From the NCBI GenBank assembly GCA_001872285.1, contig MNXU01000074.1, forward strand, positions 60,211-124,210: a stretch of DNA of 64,000 bases. Reading direction: 5' to 3'. Origin of the DNA: Betaproteobacteria bacterium CG2_30_68_42. Its GTDB lineage: Bacteria > Pseudomonadota > Gammaproteobacteria > Burkholderiales > Rhodocyclaceae. The translations under genes and the position numbers were made by a program. Of the stretch, positions 36,744 to 46,031 are shown piece after piece (within the stretch, counting starts at the first letter, position 1; each line of letters begins with the position of its first letter). The notes below the pieces were generated by a model. The model had not been told where the DNA came from. It saw only the letters and a list, made by a program, of their open reading frames with translations, and searched no databases.

Positions 36744-37739
36744 GTGGATCCGTTCAAGGCATACCTGATCGAGCAGCATGAGGCGGGGGTGGGCGGTCGT
36801 TTCGTCGAGTTCGCCCCGGAGAATCTCGATCCGGGCGAGGTCACGATCCGCGTCGCGTATTCGAGCATCAACTACAAGGACGCGCTGGCGGCCACCGGCG
36901 CCGGGCGCATCATCCGGCGCCTCCCGTGCATCGGCGGGATCGACCTGGCGGGCACGGTCCTCGAGAGCAGCGATGCGCGCTTCGCTGCGGGCGAGGCGGT
37001 GCTCGCCACCAGCTACGACATCGGCGTCGCCCATCATGGCGGTTTCGCGCAATTCGCGCGCATCCCGGCAGGCTGGGTGGTACCGCTGCCGCACGGGCTG
37101 AGCCTGTTCGAGGCGATGGCGCTCGGCACGGCGGGCTTCACCGCCGCGCTCGGCATCCAGCGCCTCGAGGACAATGGCATGGGACCGGACGGCGGCCCGG
37201 TCGCAGTGACCGGGGCCACCGGAGGCGTGGGCAGCCTGGTGGTGGACATGCTCGCGAAGCGTGGTTACGAAGTGGTCGCGATCACCGGCAAGGACGGCGA
37301 GCACGAATACCTGCGCCACCTGGGTGCCGCCGAGGTGCGCTCGCGCCACACGCTGGATCTGGGCACGCGGCCGCTGGAAAAGGCGACCTGGGCCGGCGCC
37401 TACGACTGCGTCGGCGGGCCGATGGCTGCGTGGCTCACCCGCAGCATGAAGCAGGGGGCGAGCATCGCCTGCGCCGGAAATGCCGGAGGCATCGAGCTGC
37501 ACACCACCGTGCTGCCGTTCATCCTGCGCGGCAACAACCTGCTCGGCGTGGACTCCGGCTACTGGCCCATGGCCGGCCGGACCCGGATCTGGGAACGGCT
37601 GGCTGGCGAGATGCGTCCCCCCCATCTGGCCGAAATCGCCACATCGATCGCTTTCGACGCATTGCCCGGGGCGTTCGAGGACTTCCTGCACGCGCGCGTC
37701 CGCGGGCGCGTCGTGGTCGAGGTGGCGGGCGATGCCTGA
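36744..37739 (+). CDS. acuI: AcuI/YhdH family acrylyl-CoA reductase (NADPH)
   Basis: Reduces acryloyl-CoA to propionyl-CoA. 331 residues from GTG 36744, with GGGGAGGG upstream. It is a zinc-free medium-chain dehydrogenase: VRIAYSSINYKDALA-like N-terminal motif, PCIGGIDLAGTVLES, and the NADPH fold VTGATGGVGSLVVDMLAKRG. Residues typical of YhdH/AcuI follow: GNAGGIELHTTVLPFILRGN and LLGVDSGYWPM. The propionyl-CoA synthetase 1.2 kb downstream supports a role in acrylate or 3-hydroxypropionate/propionate metabolism. Its stop overlaps the next gene's start. Confidence 0.92.
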   Translation: MDPFKAYLIEQHEAGVGGRFVEFAPENLDPGEVTIRVAYSSINYKDALAATGAGRIIRRLPCIGGIDLAGTVLESSDARFAAGEAVLATSYDIGVAHHGGFAQFARIPAGWVVPLPHGLSLFEAMALGTAGFTAALGIQRLEDNGMGPDGGPVAVTGATGGVGSLVVDMLAKRGYEVVAITGKDGEHEYLRHLGAAEVRSRHTLDLGTRPLEKATWAGAYDCVGGPMAAWLTRSMKQGASIACAGNAGGIELHTTVLPFILRGNNLLGVDSGYWPMAGRTRIWERLAGEMRPPHLAEIATSIAFDALPGAFEDFLHARVRGRVVVEVAGDA

Positions 37740-38919
37740 ACCGACTTCCATGAGCGAAGGCGCGGCGAAACCGAGGGTGCTGGTGATCGATGATTCGCGC
37801 ATGGTGCGCGCATCGATCACGCGCCATATCCGGGAGAGCTACGAATTCCGCGAGGAAGCCGACGGAGACGCGGGCTGGCAGACGCTGCTGCTCGACCCTT
37901 CCGTCGACGTGGTGATCTCCGACCTGTCGATGCCGCGGCTCGACGGCTACGGGCTGCTGGAACGCATCCGCTCGTCCAAGATCGCCCGCATCCGCGAGAT
38001 CCCGGTGATCATGATCTCGGGCGACGAGGACGAGCAGGCGCGGGAACGCGCGCGCCGGCTTGGTGCCTCCGACTTCGTCACCAAGGGCGTCGGCACCACG
38101 GAGCTGCTCACCCGGCTGGAGTCCGCGATCAAGGCGGCCCGGCTGCGCCGGGAGCTCGACGACAGCCGCGAGGCCTTCACGCGTGCGAAGCCGGTCGATC
38201 CACGCCTGGGCGTGGTGAGCAGGGAGTTCCTGCATTCGCACGGCAATCAGCTTCTTGCGCTGGCCCGGCGACAGCTCGCCGAGGTAAGTGTCATGGTGAT
38301 CGAGATCGATCGCTTCGCCGAGCTCGCGAGCCGCTACGGCGCGCAGGTCTCGGCGCTGGTGACGCGCAAGCTCGCGAAGATTCTTGCCGTCCGCGTGCGC
38401 AAGGACGACAGCGTGGCGCAGATCGAGGGGAACCGTTTCTGCGTCGTCTCGCCCAGCGTGAACGTGGAAACCTATGGAGCGTTCGCGCAGCGCCTGCGCG
38501 CCGCCATCGAGGCGATCGCGCTCAGCTATCGCGGCGAGATCATCCGCATCAGCCTGACCATCGGGCTGGCGAACAGCAAGAACGACGGTGCCGCGAGCAT
38601 CGAGGATCTGATCCGTGCCGCGGCCGGGCGGGTGGTGCAGGGCGCGGTGAGCGGCGGCAACCGCGTCGTCGATGCCCATGGCGAGCTCGGCGCGGCGCCG
38701 GAGCCCGCCATGAGCGTGGATCGCGCGCTGGCGCTGGTGGGCGAGGACGCATTCGAACTCGTCCGGGAACATCTTCCCGGCATCGTACAGCGGCTGTTGC
38801 CCCTGCTGCACCTCATCGAACGCGAGTACCGGGTCGGCATGGCAATCGGCGAACTGGAACGGCGCGCCGGCCGCATCGATTCGGGCGCAGGCGAAATTCA
38901 GGCGGCACCCACCGAATAG
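37732..38919 (+). CDS. Response regulator with degenerate GGDEF domain
   Basis: 395 residues from ATG 37732 (or 389 from ATG 37750). The receiver (about 14-135) is intact, with VIDDSRMVR and Asp64 in VVISDLSMPRLDG. The second half (about 170-325) has the fold pattern of a GGDEF domain (SVMVIEIDRFAELASRYGAQ; EIIRISLTIGLANSK). The signature loop, however, reads EGNRF (232-236) instead of GGDEF, so cyclase activity is unlikely; it could still bind GTP or c-di-GMP. A C-terminal helical tail follows. It overlaps acuI and is followed 16 bases later by the propionyl-CoA synthetase gene, an odd place for a signalling gene. Confidence 0.85.
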   Translation: MPEPTSMSEGAAKPRVLVIDDSRMVRASITRHIRESYEFREEADGDAGWQTLLLDPSVDVVISDLSMPRLDGYGLLERIRSSKIARIREIPVIMISGDEDEQARERARRLGASDFVTKGVGTTELLTRLESAIKAARLRRELDDSREAFTRAKPVDPRLGVVSREFLHSHGNQLLALARRQLAEVSVMVIEIDRFAELASRYGAQVSALVTRKLAKILAVRVRKDDSVAQIEGNRFCVVSPSVNVETYGAFAQRLRAAIEAIALSYRGEIIRISLTIGLANSKNDGAASIEDLIRAAAGRVVQGAVSGGNRVVDAHGELGAAPEPAMSVDRALALVGEDAFELVREHLPGIVQRLLPLLHLIEREYRVGMAIGELERRAGRIDSGAGEIQAAPTE

Positions 38920-38935
38920 GGAGAGGAGAAGCACG

Positions 38936-40831
38936 ATGACGAGCTACAAGGAGTTCTACCGGCGTTCGATCGAGACGCCCGACGCGTTCTGGGGGGAGCA
39001 GGCGGGCCTCATCGACTGGCACAAGGCACCGCGCCAGGTGCTCGACTACAGCCGGCCGCCGTTCGTCAAGTGGTTCGTCGGCGGCGAGACCAATCTCTGC
39101 CACAACGCAATCGACCGGCACATCGCGGCGCGCGGCGACCAGAAAGCGCTCGTCTATATCTCCACCGAAACTGGCGAGATCCGCAGCTACACCTTCAGGC
39201 AGCTGCGCCAGGAGGTGATGCGCATGGCCGCGATCATGCAGGAGCTGGGCGTGGCGCGTGGCGACCGGGTGTTGATCTACATGCCGATGATCCCGGAGGC
39301 ATGCTTCGCGATGCTGGCATCCGCGCGCATCGGTGCCATCCACTCGGTGGTGTTCGGCGGATTCGCCGCAGGCTCGCTCGCGACCCGCATCGACGACGCG
39401 CGCCCGAAGATCATGATCAGCGCGGATGCGGGCATGCGCGCCGGGAAGGCCGTGCCCTACAAGCATCTCGTCGACGAGGCCTGCCGGCTGGCCCAGTTCC
39501 CGCCGCAGAAGGTGGTGATCGTGGATCGCGGCATCGACAAGGGCTTCCCCCGCGTCGAGGGCCGCGACCTGGATTACGCGGGCCTGCGCGCGCGGCACCT
39601 GGACGCGGAAGTCCCGGTGACGTGGCTGGAGTCGAACGAGCCCTCCTACATCCTCTACACCTCGGGCACCACGGGCAAGCCCAAGGGCGTGCAGCGCGAT
39701 ACCGGCGGGTACGCCGTCGCGCTCGCGGCCTCGATGAAGCACATCTACTGCGGAGAGGCCGGAGAGACGATGTTCTCGACCTCCGACATCGGCTGGGTGG
39801 TCGGCCACTCCTACATCATCTACGGGCCGCTGATTGCCGGCATGACGACCGTCATGTACGAGGGAACGCCGATCCGCCCTGACGCCGGGATCTGGTGGAA
39901 GATCGTCCAGGAGCAGAACGTCACGGTCATGTTTTCCGCGCCCACCGCGGTGCGCGTGCTGAAGAAGCAGGATCCGGCCTACCTGCGCAAGTACGACCTC
40001 GGCAGTCTCAAGCACCTGTTCCTCGCTGGCGAGCCGCTCGATCAGCCGACCCACGAATGGATCACCGACGCGCTCAAGCTTCCGGTGATCGACCACTACT
40101 GGCAGACCGAGACCGGCTGGCCGATGCTCTCGTGCGCGCCGGGCGTGGAGAAGACGCCGATCAAGTATGGTTCACCGGCCTTCGCCGTGTTCGGCTACAA
40201 CCTGAAGATCTTCCGCGAGGACGGCACCGAGGCCGCGCCCAACGAGAAGGGGATCGTGGGCGTGTTGCCGCCGCTGCCGCCCGGCTGCCTGAGCACGGTC
40301 TGGGGTCAGGACGAGCGGTTCGTGGAGACCTACTTCACCATGTTCCGCGAACCGATGGTCTATGCGTCCTTCGACTGGGGCATCCGCGACGAGGACGGTT
40401 ACCACTTCATCCTGGGGCGCACCGACGATGTCATCAACGTCGCCGGCCACCGGCTCGGCACCCGCGAGATCGAGGAAGCGATCCAGGCCCACAGCGGCAT
40501 CGCAGAAGTCGCCGTGGTCGGGGTGGCCGATCAGCTCAAGGGCCAGATCCCCGTCGCCTTCGCGGTCGTGCGCGATGCTGGCGCGGCTGCGAGCCCCGAG
40601 GGCCGCCAGGCGCTGGAGAAGGAAGTCATGGCGAAGGTCGACGCGCTGCTCGGCGCGATCGCCAGGCCGGCGCGGGTGCATTTCGTGACCGGCCTGCCCA
40701 AGACCCGTTCCGGCAAGCTGCTGCGCCGCTCGATCCAGGCGCTGGCCGAGGGCCGCGATCCGGGGGACCTGACCACCATCGAGGACCCGACCGCCCTCCA
40801 GCAGATCCGGGACGCGCTCGCCGGAAAATAG
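38936..40831 (+). CDS. prpE: PrpE, propionyl-CoA synthetase
   Basis: Activates propionate to propionyl-CoA with ATP. 631 residues, the PrpE length, starting MTSYKEFYRRSIETPDAFWG. Conserved AMP-forming ligase motifs: YILYTSGTTGKPKGVQRDTG, VIDHYWQTETGWPML, FDWGIRDEDGYHFILGRTDD, and the catalytic Lys in LPKTRSGKLLRRSI, which is commonly acetylated in this family. PrpE-type residues such as RDTGGYAVAL favour propionyl- over acetyl-CoA synthetase. Together with acuI upstream it delivers propionyl-CoA from two C3 acids. Confidence 0.93.
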   Translation: MTSYKEFYRRSIETPDAFWGEQAGLIDWHKAPRQVLDYSRPPFVKWFVGGETNLCHNAIDRHIAARGDQKALVYISTETGEIRSYTFRQLRQEVMRMAAIMQELGVARGDRVLIYMPMIPEACFAMLASARIGAIHSVVFGGFAAGSLATRIDDARPKIMISADAGMRAGKAVPYKHLVDEACRLAQFPPQKVVIVDRGIDKGFPRVEGRDLDYAGLRARHLDAEVPVTWLESNEPSYILYTSGTTGKPKGVQRDTGGYAVALAASMKHIYCGEAGETMFSTSDIGWVVGHSYIIYGPLIAGMTTVMYEGTPIRPDAGIWWKIVQEQNVTVMFSAPTAVRVLKKQDPAYLRKYDLGSLKHLFLAGEPLDQPTHEWITDALKLPVIDHYWQTETGWPMLSCAPGVEKTPIKYGSPAFAVFGYNLKIFREDGTEAAPNEKGIVGVLPPLPPGCLSTVWGQDERFVETYFTMFREPMVYASFDWGIRDEDGYHFILGRTDDVINVAGHRLGTREIEEAIQAHSGIAEVAVVGVADQLKGQIPVAFAVVRDAGAAASPEGRQALEKEVMAKVDALLGAIARPARVHFVTGLPKTRSGKLLRRSIQALAEGRDPGDLTTIEDPTALQQIRDALAGK

Positions 40832-40844
40832 GACTGTCCGGGTG

Positions 40845-40938
40845 GGCGCCGCGCGCGAGCGCGGCGCCGGGCGCGGAGGGAACCTCGGAACGCACGCCGC
40901 AGGATCCGCCGGCGAAGACGCGCGCTGGCGCGGTTTTT
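40845..40938 (+). terminator. Hairpin region after prpE, probable terminator
   Basis: GGCGCCGCGC (40845-40854), loop GCGA and GCGCGGCGCC (40859-40868) make a perfect 10-bp stem right after prpE. Further on, a short CGCG stem (40919-40932) is followed by G and TTTTT (40934-40938). One or both probably end the acuI-prpE transcript before the convergent rpmE. Confidence 0.5.
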
Positions 40939-40955
40939 CGTGCCGGGCGGCGCGC

Positions 40956-41168
40956 TCAGGCGCCGCGCTGGGCGTACTTCTGCCGGAAGCGTTCGACCCG
41001 GCCCGCGGTGTCCATGATCTTCTGCTTGCCGGTGTAGAACGGATGGCAGGCCGAGCATACTTCGATGTGCAGCGCCGGCTTGCCGATCGTGGAGCGGGTC
41101 TTGAACGTGTTTCCGCAACTGCACGTGACGTCGATCTCCGCGTACTTCGGGTGAACCTTTTCCTTCAT
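40956..41168 (-). CDS. rpmE: RpmE, 50S ribosomal protein L31 (zinc form)
   Basis: 70 residues: [20 protein letters not shown] with further cysteines in [20 protein letters not shown]. The four-cysteine set marks the zinc-binding (C+) L31. It sits next to rho, a common arrangement in betaproteobacteria. Confidence 0.97.
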   Translation of the reverse strand: MKEKVHPKYAEIDVTCSCGNTFKTRSTIGKPALHIEVCSACHPFYTGKQKIMDTAGRVERFRQKYAQRGA

Positions 41169-41252
41169 GACGGATCCTTTCGCGGGCCGGCGTGGGTGCG
41201 GCCCCTTACGGACGGATTATAGCGCGGGAGACCGCTGCGTGCCCGGCACGCT

Positions 41253-42512
<1,260 letters not shown>

Positions 42513-42639
42513 GGGAAAACGCGCCGGAAAAGGATCGGAACGAAAGGAAGCTGCGGGAAGCGGCGCGACGATGCGCACCCGCCGCGGCAGCGCGGCCGAA
42601 ACGGGCTCGCCCTGCCGCTGCGCGGTCAATGTAGCGGGA

Positions 42640-42966
42640 TCACAGATTGCTGTCAATGAACGCGCTGAGCTGGGATTTCGACATCGCGCCAACCTTGGTG
42701 GCCTCGATGTTTCCGCCCTTGAAGAGCATCAGCGTGGGAATGCCACGGATGCCGAAGCGCGCGGGAGTCTGCTGGTTGTCGTCGATGTTCAGCTTGGCCA
42801 CCTTGAGCCGGCCGGCATATTCCCTGGCGATCTCGTCGAGGATCGGTGCGATCTGTTTGCACGGTCCGCACCACTCGGCCCAGTAATCGACCAGGACAGG
42901 GACCGGAGAGTGTTCGACTTCCGTCTCGAAATTGCCGTCGGTCACATGATGGATGTGTTCGTTCAT
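42640..42966 (-). CDS. trxA: TrxA, thioredoxin 1
   Basis: Cytoplasmic disulfide reductase. From ATG 42966 it is 108 residues with the active site [13 protein letters not shown] (Cys33, Cys36), cis-Pro in [13 protein letters not shown], and the C-terminal [14 protein letters not shown]. The frame is open upstream without similarity. The order trxA-rho is conserved across proteobacteria. Confidence 0.97.
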   Translation of the reverse strand: MNEHIHHVTDGNFETEVEHSPVPVLVDYWAEWCGPCKQIAPILDEIAREYAGRLKVAKLNIDDNQQTPARFGIRGIPTLMLFKGGNIEATKVGAMSKSQLSAFIDSNL

Positions 42967-43170
42967 GGGTTCCTCAAGACTGGTTTTGCTGGGATGCGGC
43001 GCTGTCGCGCCCACACGGGATGAAGTTCTGCGAAATCGAGGATGGCCGGACTGCAGGCGCCATCCTAGCACGCCGGCGCCCGAGCGGAGCGCCCGGCGCC
43101 GTTGCCGCCGTGCAGCGGCCCGGTCGATGCCGCCGGCGAGGGCCGATGGGATGGCGGGCGTCACCGCAGG

Positions 43171-43599
43171 TCACGCGAGAGCGCGGCGGATCGCCTTGCG
43201 GTTGGCGACGAGGTCCGCCAGGGTGTAGGCGTCGAGGGTTTCGTAGAGCGCATCGAAGGCCTCGAGCAGGATGGGAGCCAGCCTGCACGCACGGGTGATG
43301 CGGCAGGTGTTGGATGCGGGGGCGAGACATTCGACGATGGCGGCGTCGGTCTCGGCTGCGCGCACGATCCGGCCCAGACGGATTTCCCGCGGGTCGCACG
43401 CCAGGCGCACCCCGCCTCCCTTGCCGCGGATCGACTCGATCACCCCGCCGCGTGCCAGCCGGTGCACCACCTTGACCAGATGATTTTCGGAGATCCCATA
43501 AGCGCTGGCGATCTCCGGAACCGTCGCCAGATGTCCGGGCTCCAGCGCGAGGTACATCAGCACCCGCAACGTGTAATCGGTGAAAGTGGTCAGGCGCAT
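43171..43599 (-). CDS. Rrf2 family repressor, NsrR-like (Fe-S, nitric oxide sensing)
   Basis: 142 residues. The winged HTH reads MRLTTFTDYTLRVLMYLALE, then VPEIASAYGISENHLVKVVH and IESIRGKGGGVRLA. Three cysteines in ECLAPASNTCRITRACRL fit the [Fe-S] cluster pattern of NsrR, which loses DNA binding when nitric oxide attacks the cluster. The spacing (7 then 5 residues) is slightly wider than in the NsrR proteins I recall. It is divergent from a SufT/NnrS/DUF2249 operon, with an NsrR-type operator between them. Confidence 0.85.
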   Translation of the reverse strand: MRLTTFTDYTLRVLMYLALEPGHLATVPEIASAYGISENHLVKVVHRLARGGVIESIRGKGGGVRLACDPREIRLGRIVRAAETDAAIVECLAPASNTCRITRACRLAPILLEAFDALYETLDAYTLADLVANRKAIRRALA

Positions 43600-43655
43600 G
43601 GCGGCGAGGAGCGGAGCGCAGGACGTTGCGTCATCGATCGGTCGATGCTAATCTT

Positions 43656-43678
43656 AAGGTGTATCAATCATACATCTT
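43656..43678. promoter_or_regulatory. NsrR-type operator between the regulator and the NO-stress operon
   Basis: AAGGTGTAT-CAATC-ATACATCTT is an inverted repeat of nine-base arms with one mismatch. It matches the NsrR consensus style AAGATGYAT-N5-ATRCATCTT. It ends ten bases before the ATG at 43688, so binding would block transcription or initiation of the right-hand operon. Confidence 0.7.
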
Positions 43679-43687
43679 TATTCGCCG

Positions 43688-44008
43688 ATGACCACAGACC
43701 AGGAACCGCTGCCGGGGCCGGAGGCGCTTCGCGAGGTGCTGCGTGCCGTGATCGATCCCGAGGCCGGAATGAACATCGTCGACCTCGGCCTCGTGTACGG
43801 CATCACGGTCGAGAACGATGTCGTCCGCGTTGCCATGACGATGACCTCACCCGCCTGTCCGATGGGGGAGATGATGATCGACGAGGTTCGAGCGGCGCTC
43901 TCCCGGGTGGTGCCCGCCGGGGTGCCCACCGAGGTGGAGCTGGTCTGGTCGCCGCCGTGGGATCCGTCCATGATGAGCGAGGCGGCGCGCCGGCACTTTC
44001 AATGGTGA
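43688..44008 (+). CDS. MIP18/SufT-type (DUF59) iron-sulfur assembly factor
   Basis: 106 residues: a DUF59 domain with LREVLRAVIDPEAGMNIVDL, GLVYGITVENDVVRVAMTMT and the conserved Cys in SPACPMGEMMIDEV, then VELVWSPPWDPSMMSEAAR. Such proteins help mature Fe-S clusters. Placed under an NsrR-type site, it could help repair clusters damaged by nitric oxide. It is followed by the NnrS-like membrane gene ten bases later. Confidence 0.88.
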   Translation: MTTDQEPLPGPEALREVLRAVIDPEAGMNIVDLGLVYGITVENDVVRVAMTMTSPACPMGEMMIDEVRAALSRVVPAGVPTEVELVWSPPWDPSMMSEAARRHFQW

Positions 44009-44018
44009 AGGCGTGACG

Positions 44019-45104
44019 ATGCGCAACCTGCCGCCCGTGTTGAGGTTGCCGATGCTCGTACTCGGGATGATCTCGCTGGTGGCGGGCGCGCTCGCCGGCC
44101 TGGCCCGGCTGGCGGTCGATGTGCCGGCGCTCGCCCAGGCACGCTCCATTGCCCACGGGGCCTTGATGATCCCGGCCTTCTTTGGCACGGTGATCGGCCT
44201 CGAACGGGCCGTGGCCCTGGGCCGGGGCTGGCCGTACCTCGGTCCCCTGTGCGCCGGAACGGGCGGCCTGGCGCTTCTGGCCGGTGCGCCGCTGTGGCTG
44301 ACCGGTTCGCTCTTTCTCGCTTCGAGCGCGGTGTTCAGCGCGGCGAGCCTGAGCGTGGCGATGGGCCAGCGGGCATTGTTCGCGGCGACTCTTGCGCTGG
44401 GTGCCCTGTACTGGCTGGCCGGCAATGCGATCTGGCTGGCCGGCTCCGACATCGCCGCCGCCGTGCCCTTCTGGATGGCGTTCCTCGTGCTCACGATCGC
44501 CGGCGAGCGTCTGGAACTGACACGCTTCCTGCCGCCGCGGCCCGCCGCACGAAACCTGTTCATCGGCCTGCTGGTCGTCATCGGCGCCGGCACCGGAATG
44601 GCGGCGGCCGGCAGCAGCGAGGGTCCGCGCTGGTTCGCGCTGGGTTTGCTCGGCCTTGCGCTCTGGCTGCTGCGCTACGACATCGCCCGCAAGACCGTGC
44701 GCCAGGACGGGCTGACGCGCTTCGTCGCGGTGTGCCTGCTGTCGGGCTACGGGTGGCTCGCGGTTGGCGGTGCGCTCGGCATCGCCGGTGCCTTCGGCGC
44801 CGGACACCCGTGGCGCGATGCCGCCCTGCACGCCGTGTTCCTCGGCTTCGTCTTCTCCATGGTCATCGGGCATGCGCCGATCATCTTTCCGGCGGTCATG
44901 CGGGTCAGGATCCCGTACCACGCCTCGTTCTACGTTCCGCTCGCCGCGCTCCACCTGTCGTTGGTTGCGCGCCTCGCCGGCGATCTCGGGGGCATGTGGA
45001 GCGTGCGCCAGTGGTCCGGGATCGCGAACGCGCTGGCGCTGCTGCTGTTCGTCCTGACGCTGCTCGCCGGCGTCGTCCGCGGAGCGTCGAGCGGCACGCA
45101 GTGA
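44019..45104 (+). CDS. NnrS-like multi-pass membrane protein
   Basis: 361 residues from ATG 44019, with GAAGG upstream; a GTG at 44013 is too close to it. About ten to twelve hydrophobic helices. The segment LHAVFLGFVFSMVIGHAPII, with paired histidines flanking a helix, and the earlier SIAHGALMIPAFFGTVIGLE resemble NnrS, a heme- and copper-containing membrane protein of nitric oxide tolerance in denitrifiers. Sequence similarity is partial, so the call rests also on the NsrR context. Confidence 0.7.
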   Translation: MRNLPPVLRLPMLVLGMISLVAGALAGLARLAVDVPALAQARSIAHGALMIPAFFGTVIGLERAVALGRGWPYLGPLCAGTGGLALLAGAPLWLTGSLFLASSAVFSAASLSVAMGQRALFAATLALGALYWLAGNAIWLAGSDIAAAVPFWMAFLVLTIAGERLELTRFLPPRPAARNLFIGLLVVIGAGTGMAAAGSSEGPRWFALGLLGLALWLLRYDIARKTVRQDGLTRFVAVCLLSGYGWLAVGGALGIAGAFGAGHPWRDAALHAVFLGFVFSMVIGHAPIIFPAVMRVRIPYHASFYVPLAALHLSLVARLAGDLGGMWSVRQWSGIANALALLLFVLTLLAGVVRGASSGTQ

Positions 45105-45145
45105 CGCCGATGCGCACCGCTCCATCAACCTCGAGGAGCATCAAG

Positions 45146-45412
45146 ATGAGTCATCCGGTACATCTGCATCTTTCCCCCGACGCCATCTATCCCTTCGACG
45201 CACGCGGGATCGCCAAGCGCTTCCGCCACGCCGCCATCTTCGGTGCCCTGGATGCGCTGCATCCAGGGGAGACCATGCGTTTCTGCAACGACCATGATCC
45301 CCTTCCGCTGCTCGAGCAGTTGCGCGGCCGCTACGGCGAGGCGGTCGAAATCCGCTACCGGCAACGGGAGCCCGGTGCCATCGTCATCGATTTCGTCAAG
45401 AACTCCGCCTGA
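45146..45412 (+). CDS. DUF2249 domain protein
   Basis: 88 residues from ATG 45146, with GAGGAG nine bases upstream. The single DUF2249 domain has DARGIAKRFRHAAIFGALDA, LHPGETMRFCNDHDPLPLLE and the C-terminal REPGAIVIDFVKN. Such small proteins often accompany NO-responsive and denitrification genes, where a redox or heme-related role is suspected. It is the third gene of the operon behind the NsrR-type site. Confidence 0.82.
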   Translation: MSHPVHLHLSPDAIYPFDARGIAKRFRHAAIFGALDALHPGETMRFCNDHDPLPLLEQLRGRYGEAVEIRYRQREPGAIVIDFVKNSA

Positions 45413-45539
45413 CGCGATCGGAACGGTTCCGGCTTCTTCGATGCCGAGCCGCCAATCCCCCGTCGAAAGTGCGCGCCCTACTGGGCCGCACCGCGCGCGC
45501 TCATGACGTGTGCACGCATCGGCCCCGCGCGAAATGCGC

Positions 45540-45545
45540 TATATT
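45540..45545 (+). promoter_or_regulatory. Possible -10 box for fdxA
   Basis: TATATT lies 82 bases upstream of the fdxA start codon in the 214-base gap after the DUF2249 gene. No convincing -35 is seen, and nothing else is recognised in the gap. Confidence 0.35.
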
Positions 45546-45626
45546 GCGCCGGCAGCGCAAGTATCGGGCCGCCCGCCTGCACGCCGGGCGGAGAGCGAAA
45601 CCGGTATCCAGTCTACGAGGACGAGT

Positions 45627-45950
45627 ATGACGTACGTTGTGACCGAACCCTGCATCAAGTGCAAGTACACGGATTGTGTCGATGTCTGCCCGGTGGATTG
45701 CTTTCGCGAGGGTCCGAATTTTCTCGTCATCGACCCGGACGAATGCATCGACTGCACGTTGTGCGTGCCGGAGTGTCCGGTCGAGGCGATCCTGGCCGAG
45801 GATGACGTTCCGCAGGAGCAGAAGCAGTTCATCGCCCTGAATGCCGAGCTCGCCAAGAGCTGGGCGCCGATCGTCGAGCGCAAGGAGGCGTTGCCGGACG
45901 CCGACGAGTGGGCCAAGATCAAGGACAAGCTGGACAAGCTCGAACGCTGA
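45627..45950 (+). CDS. fdxA: FdxA, seven-iron ferredoxin
   Basis: 107-residue electron carrier. The first cysteine set, [20 protein letters not shown], and the second, [18 protein letters not shown], make one [3Fe-4S] and one [4Fe-4S] cluster. The C-terminal extension ([20 protein letters not shown]) is typical of FdxA of proteobacteria. It precedes fadD by 81 bases. Confidence 0.96.
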   Translation: MTYVVTEPCIKCKYTDCVDVCPVDCFREGPNFLVIDPDECIDCTLCVPECPVEAILAEDDVPQEQKQFIALNAELAKSWAPIVERKEALPDADEWAKIKDKLDKLER

Positions 45951-46031
45951 AGGCGTGCGCGAGGGCGGCCGCGGACGCGCTCGTGCGAGGTGTGGCGGCG
46001 ATGGAGACGGGATGGAAGCCGAGGAGGGGAC

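Noticed and set aside
37732..38919. Active diguanylate cyclase
   Set aside because: The signature loop reads EGNRF; the Gly and acidic residues needed for catalysis are missing.
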